Positions 45,301 to 54,716 of a stretch of 64,000 nt of DNA are shown piece after piece. Location: contig OZ017746.1 in NCBI GenBank assembly GCA_963969365.1, positions 2,480,001 to 2,544,000 of the forward strand. Reading direction: 5' to 3'. Below the pieces are notes generated by a model, which made no database searches, had not been told where the DNA came from, and saw nothing but the letters and a program-made list of their open reading frames with translations. Made by a program: the position numbers and the translations under genes. This DNA comes from Asterochloris sp. CNOR1. Lineage: Eukaryota > Chlorophyta > Trebouxiophyceae > Trebouxiales > Trebouxiaceae. Within the stretch, counting starts at the first letter, position 1. Every line of letters begins with the position of its first letter.

Positions 45301-48300
45301 GCAGGCATGAGAAGCCATGTAGACAAGCCTTTAGGGGCGGGCGCCTCATCAAGAGTAGCACCAGAGCTGGCGATCCCATCTGCACAAGTTGCTGCAGCAA
45401 CAGCAATATCGGCATCCCAGCACTGGCCCCAGGCGCACAAGCCAGCTCCTGTCGGCGCACCTGAGATAGAGGCAGGCACGCTTGTTTGCCACCGGCCATC
45501 AAGATAGGTTGTGCTGCCCTGGGCAGAGCTCTGCAGGCTGCCATTCAGCTGTATGGTTGCTGAGGGCAAGTCCAGGGAGTACTGGCCATGCTGGGGCTGG
45601 TAGACTGTCACAGACACCTGCTCAAACACATATGTGCTCTGGCCGCCAGTGGAGGGGTCAAAGCGGGCGTTCAGCCAGATGCAGTTGCCCTGGTGAATGG
45701 TGGCCAAGCTGTCAGGAATGCTGGTGGGGATGGTGAAGTTGTTGCCAGAGTAGCCCTCGTAGCAGTTGGCTGCAGGGCACAGCAAAGCATGAGTGAGTCA
45801 CTGGATCAATGCTGAGCATGAAGCACCGCTCAGTGTGTCTCCTCAGGCTTTTGCACAAGGCGCAGAAGCAGTGGTGCTGCTCCTGAGCACTGTAGTGCAG
45901 CAGGACACTTGCTCACAGTTGGCCGCCAAGCACTGTGCATGCAGCGCTGGCACTCCTCTCTGACCTCAGGTACGGAGCATGCTACAGCTGTCAGTTTCAT
46001 GCAAACAGCTTTTGTCCATGTCCTGGCCGCAGACTGCTGGAGCACCCTCTGACACTGAGCAGGCTGCATGCTGCATGTGCCTGCAGTGAGCAGGCCTCCT
46101 ACTGTGCTACGTACATGCGGTGTGCAGGCAGCCCACACACTGAGCTGACAAAGCTGACTGCAGCACTCACGGTCTGGCAGCAGGTTGGTGCCTTGTGCAG
46201 ACTCGCAAGTGGCCTCCATGTAGTCCTTATAGCTCTGCCTGACAGGAGAGGTGGTGTAATCATCGTCCTGGCAGCGCTGCCCGACGTTGACGTTGTTGTC
46301 CACTGGCCCGCCATGGTAGGCATCGTAGTACGAGGGGTACAACTTGCAGTAGCAATCTGAGCAGTCTGGCGGCGGGACTGTGGTGGGGGGCGGTAGCCGG
46401 GGCGTTGAGGTGGGCACTGGCGCCTTGGTGGTGGTTGGGGCCTTGGTAGTGGTAGGCGCAGGTGTCTTGGTGGTGGCGGGAGCCTTGGTGGTGGTGGGCA
46501 CAGGCGTCTTGGTGGTGGCTGGAGCCTGGGTGGTGGTTGGCACAGGCGTCTTGGTGGTGGCCGGCGCCTGGGTGGTGGTGGGCCCAGATGCCTTGGTGGT
46601 GGTGGGCACTGGCGTCTTGGTGGTGGCCGGCGCCTGGGTGGTGGTGGGCACAGGTGCCTTGGTGGTGGTGGGCACAGGCGTCTTGGTGGTGGCTGGAGCC
46701 TGGGTGGTGGTTGGCACAGGCGTCTTGGTGGTGGCTGGAGCCTGGGTGGTGGTTGGCACAGGCGTCTTGGTGGTGGCCGGCGCCTGGGTGGTGGTGGGCA
46801 CAGGTGCCTTGGTGGTGGTGGGCACAGGCGCCTTGGTGGTGGCCGACGCCTGGGTGCTGGTGGGCACAGGGGCCTTGGTGGTGGTGGGCACTGGCGTCTT
46901 GGTGGTGGCCAGAGCCTGGGTGGTGGTGGGCACAGGTGCCTTGGTGGTGGTGGGTACAGGCGCCTTGGTGGTACCTGTCAGCAGTGATGTTGTTTGAGAA
47001 TGGGCCAAGGCTTGCTGCAGGCAAAAAGGGCCAACACAAGTGTTCACTCGCCTGGTGTTGGCGCAGGGGTAGAGGTGCATGTCTTGCAGATGGGACACAT
47101 TTTGCCACACTTGTCGTCGTAGGCAGTGTCGGTGATGTTGCCGCAGGGACAGACTGTGCACGTGGACACCGGCGGAGTGGTGGCTGGGGCCTTGGTAGTG
47201 GTGGGCGCAGGTGCTTTGGTGGTGGCCGGAGCCTGGGTGGTGGTGGACACAGGCGTCTTGGTGGTGGTGGGCACTGGCGTCTTGGTGGAGGTGGGCACTG
47301 GCGTCTTGGTGGAGGCCGGAGCCTGGGTGGTGGTGGGCACTGGCGTCTTGGTGGTGGCCGGAGCCTGGGTGGTGGTGGGCACAGGTGCCTTGGTGGTGGC
47401 CGACGCCTGGGTGGTGGTGGGCACAGGCGTCTTGGTGGTGGCCAGAGCCTGGGTGGTGGTGGGCACAGGTGCCTTGGTGGTGGTGGGTACAGGCGCCTTG
47501 GTGGTACCTGTCAGCGGTAGTGTTGTTTGAGAAATGCGCCAAGGCTTGCTGCAGGCCAAAAAGGCCAACAAAAGTTTTCACTCGCCTGGTGTTGGCACAG
47601 GGGTAGAGGTGCAGGCCTTGCAGATGGGACACATTTTGCCACACTTGTCGTCGTAGGCAGTGTCGGTGATGTTGCCGCAGGGACAGACTGTGCACGTGGA
47701 CGCCGGTGGAGTGGTGGCTGGGGCCTTGGTAGTGGTGGGCGCAGGTGCCTTGGTGGTGGCCGGAGCCTGGGTCGTGGTGGGCACAGGCGTCTTGGTGGTG
47801 GTGGGCGCAGGCGCCTTGGTGGTGGCCGGAGCCTGGGTGGTGGTGGGCACTGGCGTCTTGGTGGTGGGCACTGGCGTCTTGGTGGTGGCCGGAGCCTGGG
47901 TGGTGGTGGGCACAGGTGCCTTGGTGGTGGGCACAGGCGTCTTGGTGGTGGCCGGAGACTGGGTGGTGGTGGGCACAGGCGTCTTGGTGGTGGCCGGAGC
48001 CTGGGTGGTGGTGGGCACAGGCGCCTTGGTGGTGGCCGACGCCTGGGTGGTGGTGGGCACAGGCGTCTTGGTGGTGGTGGGCACAGGCGTCTTGGTGGTG
48101 GCTGGAGCCTGGGTGGTGGTGGGCACAGGCGTCTTGGTGGTGGCTGGAGCCTGGGTGGTGGTTGGCACAGGCGTCTTGGTGGTGGTGGGCACAGGCGTCT
48201 TGGTGGTGGCCGGAGCCTGGGTGGTGGTGGGCACAGGCGCCTTGGTGGTGGCCGACGCCTGGGTGCTGGTGGGCACAGGGGCCTTGGTGGTGGTGGGCAC

Positions 48301-50529
48301 TGGCGTCTTGGTGGTGGCCGGAGCCTGGGTGGTGGTGGACACAGGTGCCTTGGTGGTGGTGGGCACAGGCGTCTTGGTGATACCTGTCAACAGTCATGTT
48401 GTTTTAGAAAAGGGCAAAGGTTTGCTGCAGACAATAAAGCCAACAGAAGTGTTCACTCGCCTGGTGTTGGCGCAGGGGTGCAGGCCTTGCAGATGGGACA
48501 CATCTTGCCACACTTGTCGTCGTAGGCAGTGTCGGTGATGTTGCCGCAGGGACAGACTGTGCACGTCGACGCTGGTGGAGTGGTGGCTGGGGCCTTTGTG
48601 GTGGCTGGAGCCTGGGTGATGGTTTTGGGGGCAGCTGTGGTTGTCGCCGGCAGGGGGTATCCTGGGTAGCTGATGGCCTTCAGGGCTCTTGCGACCCCGC
48701 TTTCGCCAATGAGCAGGCAATATTCTTTGCAGCTGTTGTGGCGATGGCAGATGACCAGGTCCTCGCCTGCATGCAAAGACTCCAGTTGGTAAGCTTGGGG
48801 AGGGCCATGCTCACAGAAGAGGACTGCTTGCACTGCTTTAAGACTAGCTGGGAAGGAGGTTGCTTGTGTCGCACCATTAATTTACTTGAGCTGCAGAAGA
48901 TGCATGGTGAGCTGGTACACAGGGACAGCGTCTCGCCTATTCACGGAGACATGCGCAGAAACCACCACATGGCACCAGCTGTGCAAGGCGATTGTTTTGC
49001 AGCACAGCATGCACACTCAACGCTGCCTGCAGGTGCGAGATCAGCTAGCGACCATAGCACTGCTCTGCAGCTCCCCAAGTTGGTTGCTGACACTGCTGCT
49101 TATCTGTGAGTATGCAAGGCTGGCAGAGACTGCTGATCATTGACAAGCTGCAGGGGAAGGGGAATATTGGGAAGGAAGGGCTGGCATGGCTGCTTGAAGG
49201 CGCCACGGACTGCCATTTCGGTTGGCTGCTGCACCCTTGCTGATGGAGCTCATTCGCAGCAATGGCCAGTGCAGCATCACAAGACTCACTGGGCTGGTTG
49301 GCGACTGTGGCGCACAAGTCGTCCATGAAGGCACCATAGGTCCTGTTGGTAGTGTCCAGGGCATAGCCGTCAGAAGCGCAGCGGGCCAGCTTGGCAGGGT
49401 CGCTCTCAATGAAATTAGCATCGTCCCCGAAGCTGCAGAGCAACAAGCACGGCTCAAGCAGTGCAGCAATGCCTGCACTGGGCATGCCAGGCCCTCTGCT
49501 GTGGATGCCAGTCAACTGCATGCTGTGCTATTACTGTCCTCCAAACCTGCAGGCAGGCAAACAAGGGCGCGCCTCACGCAGTACAGCGTATGTACTGTTA
49601 CTGTTCCAAGCCAGAGGCAGGGCATAAGCACCCACAACACAGGCAGGGCAGCGCCGCCTGCAAACGGGAGAGAGGGCCTGCTACTGTGCTGCTGTGTTGC
49701 CAAATGTAGTGTTCAGGTGGACCTTAGAAATGCACAGCTGCCGCTGCTGAAATGACTGACAACACAGCTCAGGGTGGGGCAGCACAGGGTTGCCGCCTGC
49801 CTTGGCAAGCACTGCTGCAGATCAGCGTTTGCAGCTTGAGAAACAACTGCTTGACAGAGCAAGCTGCAAGCGGGACTCCTGGAGGAGCCTGACCATCGTT
49901 GCCTTGCCCAGCTTGTTCCTACAGACCTCTCACCTGAAGTGGTGCTCGTGGTCCCTGTAGTCTGTGGTGAGCATGTCGCAGATGCATGTTGACGCTACAC
50001 TGCTTTCTAGAAGGCCTGCAGCAGCGGTGCAAATCAATCTTGCGAAGGGTGAGAGATCAACCCTGAGCCTGCGTCAATGCACTGCAGAGCTGCTCCCAGC
50101 AAGCAGATCAGGCATGGCCACGGGGCTGTACTGGCCGCATTGCGGAGGGGGAAGATCCCGGTCTGAATTGCCATGGCTGGCTGGACCTTCGTCCTCACCC
50201 TCGACGGCCAATTCCGATGCTCCTGAACTACCGTTCGCTGTCTCGAATGACCTGCAGGCATGACTGCGGGCTGACCAAAGTGTGGCGGTGTCGGCCTGCC
50301 TTGGCCCAAAGATGTGTCTCAGGGTGCAAGGCAACTCCCAGAACTCCTTGCAGCCATGCAGCCAGCAGTCTAATCAGAGAGCACATGCCAGCAGACCTAG
50401 GCTGCCCTGGCGGGCCCATGCAATGATTTCCAGCAACAGAGCCAGGCATCATGCAGCCCTGCATGCCCACCAGACGCTTGATGTCCCGAGAATTGCAACC
50501 AGAGCGAGCAGGGCCCGACTCTTCGCCAT
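36883..50529 (-). CDS. Giant modular secreted protein: mucin, collagen-like and GH26-like modules
   Basis: The gene begins at the ATG at 50529 with a signal peptide, [20 protein letters not shown]. Module exons follow, mostly phase 1 at both ends: a Cys-rich exon ending at 49432 ([20 protein letters not shown]), 48461-48766, 47586-48383, 47052-47507, 46171-46974, 44852-45769 (probable beta-sandwich), 43683-44663, 43319-43485 with 43002-43128, collagen-like 42094-42765, 40633-41676, and seven 48-nt micro-exons. Exon 38908-39343 joins 38561-38672 to give [19 protein letters not shown], the GH26-type acid/base Glu region. [14 protein letters not shown] (calcium-loop-like), [16 protein letters not shown] and [10 protein letters not shown] (likely nucleophile Glu) follow, with the stop at 36883. 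GH26 enzymes mostly cleave beta-mannans. A wall or matrix role is inferred. One gene is favoured because phases chain through; two or more adjacent genes cannot be ruled out. Exons between 48766 and 50480 are only partly resolved. Confidence 0.65.
39339..40387 (-). repeat. Tandem array of 48-nt micro-exons (137-166 bp units)
   Basis: Seven exons of exactly 48 nt lie at 39447-39494, 39584-39631, 39721-39768, 39872-39919, 40023-40070, 40174-40221 and 40340-40387. An eighth copy forms the start of the GH26 exon (upper end 39343). Each encodes [16 protein letters not shown] or a close variant, with phase 1 at both ends, a CTGCAG acceptor and a GTGAAG donor. Units repeat every 137, 137, 151, 151, 151 and 166 bases; the longer units carry an extra ACTTGCAGTGCAGC in the intron. 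The introns are as similar as the exons, so duplication is recent. Confidence 0.85.
40633..41676 (-). repeat. 99-bp tandem repeat exon, Pro/Thr/Ser-rich
   Basis: One exon of 1044 nt holds about seven 99-bp units (33 residues) built on [20 protein letters not shown] with [13 protein letters not shown]. Units step exactly 99 bases from 40961 to 41654. Near its C-terminal side is a Cys module, [20 protein letters not shown] and MCPTCKAC. Such Pro/Thr/Ser sequence is expected to be heavily O-glycosylated and extended. Its donor appears to be GC (AG|GCGAGC). Confidence 0.85.
42094..42765 (-). repeat. Collagen-like Gly-X-Y exon
   Basis: A single 672-nt exon opens with a Cys/His-rich head ([20 protein letters not shown]). 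It then encodes an uninterrupted run of roughly 60 Gly-X-Y triplets, mostly [16 protein letters not shown] and [10 protein letters not shown], with many Pro in X or Y. Other frames through the repeat stay open, but only this frame gives Gly at every third residue. The exon is phase 1 at both ends. Confidence 0.85.
43802..44610 (-). repeat. Mucin-like Thr/Pro repeat block 1
   Basis: Repeats of [20 protein letters not shown] type, in units of about 30-42 bases, make up most of exon 43683-44663. The exon starts with a Cys-rich segment ([18 protein letters not shown]) and ends with a Cys module ([20 protein letters not shown]). The GC-rich repeat keeps all six frames open, so frame choice rests on splice phase and on the Cys modules at each end. 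Confidence 0.8.
44852..45769 (-). other. Probable beta-sandwich / lectin-like module
   Basis: A 918-nt exon, phase 1 at both ends, encodes about 306 residues of non-repetitive sequence. It has [77 protein letters not shown] and [20 protein letters not shown]. Alternating hydrophobic stretches and Asn/Gly turns suggest a secreted beta-sheet domain, perhaps carbohydrate-binding. I do not recognise the family. Confidence 0.5.
46377..48640 (-). repeat. Mucin-like Thr/Pro repeat block 2, in three duplicated exons
   Basis: Exons 47586-48383, 47052-47507 and 46171-46974 each start with an acceptor followed by GTATCACC or GTACCACC and run through [20 protein letters not shown] repeats. The first two end in the same Cys module ([30 protein letters not shown]); the third ends in [20 protein letters not shown]. 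The introns between them are also similar, so the exons arose by tandem duplication. Exon 48461-48766 carries the same Cys module with a short repeat. Confidence 0.8.
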
Positions 50530-50601
50530 CATATGGCTGCCTATGGCAGCTAGCAGTCGGAGCCCTCCCCTAGATTGCCGCTGACCAGAGGAAACCCCTA
50601 G

Positions 50602-50638
50602 CCTATTTATGTGTTGCTGCTCAATAACACCAAATAGG
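50602..50638. promoter_or_regulatory. Inverted repeat and TATA-like box between divergent genes
   Basis: CCTATTT (50602-50608) and AAATAGG (50632-50638) are a 7-bp inverted repeat in the 237-base gap between the modular gene (start 50529, minus) and MIS18 (start 50767, plus). On the minus strand the left arm reads CATAAATAGG, a fair TATA box about 75 bases before the ATG. Confidence 0.35.
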
Positions 50639-50766
50639 TCAACAAAATGCTTATACGTGGTAATACAAAGAGGTGGAACCCCCTAACTTGATGTCAAACC
50701 TCCCGACCTGTTGAGTGGGATCTCCCAATTGTGACTTTGCTGCAGGCAGCCTTGACAACAAATCAG

Positions 50767-51809
50767 ATGGGTACTGATAGCGCCTGCATAAAGGTGTTTC
50801 AGTGCCGCAGGTGTCAGGCTGTGCTGTCTGACTCAACCTTCCTCAAGATTACAGAAAAACTCAGCATGATTGCCGTCACAGGTCTGTGCACTTGAGCCCA
50901 GCCAAGGTGTTGCAGCCCTGCTGCGCGTTGTACTCTTGGCGTGGCTTGCAGGTGGGAGCAACCTGCAGATTGATGACTCCTGTGTGCTGCGCAGCGCTCT
51001 TGACACAGCAGAGGATAGGCAAGCTCTTCTCGGCTTTTCCTTGTGAGCTTGCATTGCATACTGTCTCAACTGAGCGTGAGTGCTGTTGCAGCCAGTTCCA
51101 CAGCCTGGTCTGCACAAGCTGCACCGCAAGCATTGGCAGAGTGTACCAGCAGATGCCAGTCGCCCTGCAAGAGCTGCAGGGCCTATTCATCCTAGATACA
51201 GATCAGATCTTCAGGTGTGTGCTCTGGAGTCGGCGTGGGCCCTCCCAGTTTGACTGGACTCACAATTGGCACCCTGCTTCGTGTTGCAGCTATACTGTCA
51301 GCACCAGCACGCTGCAGGCCCCAGCTGCAGCCTGTGCAGGAGCAGGAGGCGTCACCCGCAATTTGCCGCTGCTCAGACCAGAGCCAGAGCTTAACAGGGC
51401 AGCTGAAGGCCAACTGGATGTGGTGGAAGTCAGGGATGGGCAGCAGGGCAGCCATCAGGCTGCAAGCCCTCAGGACCTTCAGGAGCGCATTGAGGAGCTA
51501 GAGGCCACCATGATCAAGGTGCATTGCAGGCACATGTTCAGGAAGTGTCCACCTCCAGATGTATGAAGAGGCTGGAGTGCCTGCCGCTCACACAGCACTA
51601 TCATGGTTGGCGCTCAGAATTGCAGTGAGGTCTGCTGTAGCCGTTCTGACTGTGTCAACTGATGCCTGCAGGTGCAGAACATGCTGCTTGTACACTCTGA
51701 TCGCCTGGAGGATGTCCAGGCAGCACTTTCACTTCCACATGCTGCTGAGATGCATCACACACAGCAAATCCCTCAGCAGCAGTCTCCACAATGGTTTGCC
51801 CAGTACTAG
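50767..51809 (+). CDS. Mis18-family centromere licensing protein
   Basis: Mis18 proteins prepare centromeres for deposition of the CENP-A histone variant. Five exons fit with canonical introns and matching phases: 50767-50881, 50952-51042, 51092-51214, 51290-51518 and 51672-51809, giving 231 residues. Residues 10-16, VFQCRRC, supply the first C-x2-C pair of the Mis18/Yippee zinc fold. Exon 3 reads FHSLVCTSCTASIGRVYQQM, the second C-x2-C pair, followed by PVALQELQGLFILDTDQIF and YTVSTSTLQ. This is the family's C-x2-C-x-x-x-(L/I)GRVY...L..LF.LD pattern. The C-terminal part has a short coiled coil (QDLQERIEELEATMIK, VQNMLLVHSDRLEDVQAAL), as in animal Mis18 proteins that oligomerise. Both metal-binding pairs are intact. 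Confidence 0.8.
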
Positions 51810-52251
51810 CTGCAAAGTGAACCCCCTTTGTGCGACCAAATGCGTGATGACTAGATTTCTTAGGTCAAGGCGGCCCCCCAGATCACACTATGCCACTGTA
51901 GCGTTATATCGGAGAGGGCTGCCCAGGTGAACATCTGGGCCTGTCTGACCAAGAGCAAGACAGAATCGCACCAGCATCTTGCCGGCTGCTGCCTCCCTTG
52001 CCGATGGGCTGCTGCTGGGTTGGGAAAGCTAGGCTGGGACACCAATACCCCATATATCCTGTATTGCCAGCATATGATGCCGTTGCCAGATGCGCAGGCT
52101 GAATTTATGCTACTGCCTGCAGCTAGGCTCTGCTGTCGCAAGGCCTGCTTCGTGAGGGGGAGACCCCTTCACAGCACTGCCACCCCGCAGGCAGGCGGCA
52201 GGCACAGACCACAGCAGACACCTGCACCTTGCCTGGCTGGCGACAGGCGCC
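51810..52251. other. Intergenic region, no gene recognised
   Basis: The stretch between the MIS18 stop and the kelch start has open frames but no recognised exon. An upstream in-frame extension of the kelch protein into 52200-52251 is possible. Confidence 0.35.
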
Positions 52252-54514
52252 ATGCTGACGGCTGGGCTGCTGGCTGGCGGCCTGCTCGCCATTCTTCAAC
52301 TCACCCAGGACAGCAGGGGTTTGCAACCCAGCTGCCGTAAATCATCGGCGCTCAGCGTGCTGGAGCTGTCTGCACCTGCCAGCTCACCCAGCGTGGTGGT
52401 CTGGGGGGGCAAGGGCCCCCACGGGGCAGATGACATGCTCGACGGGCTCTTTGCCTTTGACCTGGAGGCTCGCAAGTGGCAGGCCGTGCAGGGCAATGTC
52501 CTGGCGGCAGCCAGCACCCGACAACTGCAGCAGCCTGCCACCACATCGCAGCAGCATGCGCCCAGCAGCCTGCCTGCTTTCAACCTTACCAGGTCTGGGC
52601 TGCCCAGCCCACGCTGGAAGGAGCTGACAGCCACCTTGCCTGATGTCAGCAGCATGCTGCTGTTTGCGGGGGACGATGTGGAGAGCTCGAGGGAGGTGTA
52701 CAAGAATGATGTTTGGATGCTGAGGCCGATGAGGGATGCAGAGGGGCAGAACATGGTCAACATGCTCTGGCAGCAGGGCAGCGTGCAGGGAGGGCAACCA
52801 GGTGGGTTGCTCCTTGGCTGCAGAGCGTGCACTGGTGCTCATGCAGTGTGGGGCTCTGCAACGCTTTGCATGCAGGTAAGCAGACCAGTCCAGGCCTGTG
52901 CGGCGCATCTGACATGAAGACTTGTGTGTCATGCTGTGCCCACTTGTGCTGTGCTGCACCTGCACCAGAGATGCTCAGGCCTATTGGTCATTGCTCCCTG
53001 CAGGCAGGCACTTGCCCGAGCCCCGGCGAGCACATGCTGGTGCCATGATCCCACACCCAGACGAGGACGGCACTCAGCTCTGGCTGATCCACGGCGGCAA
53101 GAGGCAAGGCGGCAGCGTGATGGGCGACCTCTGGCAGGCCACCGTGCGCTGGCCTGATGTCTCTTGGGAGCTGCTTGACAGCGGGCCTGAGGCGGATGGG
53201 GAGGAGGGTGGGCAGGGTGACAGGTGGCGCTCTCACGCCCCTGCAGCACGCCGTGGCCATGCTGCTGTCATGGTGCCTGGGAGCCCACCTCGCCTGGTGA
53301 GATGTAGTGCCGGCCTGTGCATCCCTCTGGTGCTGCCTGCTGCTGCAGCTCTGATGTACCAGCAGCATGTCGATGGCTGCAGCCATGGTGACTGCAATCT
53401 AACTCGCCTGGTTTGGTGGGGTGCTGGGCTGTGCAATGTACTCTTTCACGCAGATGCCTGCTGCGATATCCTGCTTGACGGAATTGTGGTGCAGATGCTG
53501 CATGCTGGCGCCTCAGTGGCCTGTGCGATGCTGACCTATGGTGCTGCTGCATGCTCCTGAAGCCCTGAAGCTCTGGGCCTCCTGTCAATGACACACAGTC
53601 CTGCTCCCACCCCTGCTGACATCCTCAAGTCGAGGTGCCACTGTGCTGCAGATGCTGTTCGGTGGGCGCAGCAGTGACACCAAGTACTACAATGACATCT
53701 GGTCTTGGGATGGGCGAGACTGGACTGTGCAGTCACCTGACAGCTTCAAGAGGGGGCCCCAGCCAAGGGACCACAGCAGCATGGTCCATAATAACGGCCA
53801 GCTCATTGTGTGGGGTGAGCCTGCGCCATTTGACCCAGTGTTGTCAAAGAAAGCGGCAATGTCTCTGGGAATAGTAAGCTGCCCCTCAATCACGCGTGAA
53901 GCTGTAGCACCTTGATGCTTGGCTGCCAAGGCTTACTGCTTCTCAAGCCTGTGGACTGCAAGCATGGCTAGATGATCTGCTGCTTCTCTGAGCCTGTGAC
54001 ACACAGCATGTCATGCTCTGCTGAGCCCTGCCCATGTCCTGCAGGTGGGCGCGGAGGACCCAGTTATGCCAGCTCCATCCCGCTTGGGGACCTGTGGACA
54101 TTTGACCTGTCAGAGGGCACATGGCGGAGGAGGGCAACCAATTCGCGGGCGCCCCAGCCCCTGCCCCGGTGGCTTTTCAGCTATGATGTCTACACGACTG
54201 CTGCTGAACGCGCTGCCTCCATTGGCAACCAGCAGAACAGCAGCGCTATTGCTGCACTTGAGCGTGGGCTCACCAGGCACGCTGACACCTATCTGGTCGT
54301 TTTTGGCGGAGAGACCTATGAGGGTTGCTACCTGAATGATCTGTGGCAGCTCAATCTTGACAGCTATGAGTGGGACCTTCTAGCAGAAGCCAAGTTAGAC
54401 TCCAGGAGGTGCAGGTCCCTTGTGTCCCAGATGACTTGCCAGCAGTCTGCATCGAACAACAATGACCATCAACATCTTGCTGTCAGGCGCGGTACCCTCT
54501 TTCTGAACTGGTAG
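52252..54514 (+). CDS. Kelch-repeat protein with N-terminal hydrophobic segment
   Basis: Kelch repeats fold into a beta-propeller used for protein or carbohydrate binding. The start at 52252 gives MLTAGLLAGGLLAILQLTQD, a likely signal peptide or membrane anchor. Repeats follow: SVVVWGGKGPHGADDMLDGL with FAFDLEARKWQAV; MLLFAGDDVESSREVYKNDV with WML; QLWLIHGGKRQGGSVMGDLW with RWPDVSWELL; LFGGRSSDTKYYNDIWSWDG with RDWTVQSP. The last ones are SIPLGDLWTFDLSEGTWRRR and TYLVVFGGETYEGCYLNDLW with QLNLDSYEWDLLAEA. At least six repeats with the GG...ND(L/I)W..D...W signature lie over five or so exons. After the last repeat the frame continues about 40 residues to 54514 without kelch character, and a different splice may be used. 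Extracellular or endomembrane location is inferred from the N-terminus. Confidence 0.75.
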
Positions 54515-54716
54515 CCTAAATGACAGCAAGCTTCACTGAATTGCAATTTTGCCCTGCCCTTTGCACTATTGTATTGCTGAGCTTGATCCTAATAATGCAG
54601 ACAGTGTTTGCCTTTGTGGCCCCTAATCCCTAGCATTGAATGAGCTAACATTATGATCTGACCTTGTGTTGTATTGTGTTTAAAAACGCATAAAGTGTCC
54701 GCACATGCAGACAGCT

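Noticed and set aside
45830-48397. An 855-codon open frame rich in His ([13 protein letters not shown]) on the minus strand
   Set aside because: It is the Thr/Pro mucin repeat read one frame off. It crosses introns, ignores the splice-phase pattern and loses the Cys modules.
43669-48538. Long plus-strand frames rich in Val/Gly or Trp/Ala
   Set aside because: They are antisense reads of the mucin repeats, open only because the repeat lacks stop words. No splice logic or known domain supports them.
51018-51042. A GC-AG intron in the MIS18 gene with donor GCAAGC at 51019
   Set aside because: A canonical GTGAGC donor lies 24 bases further on in the same phase and needs no special splicing.
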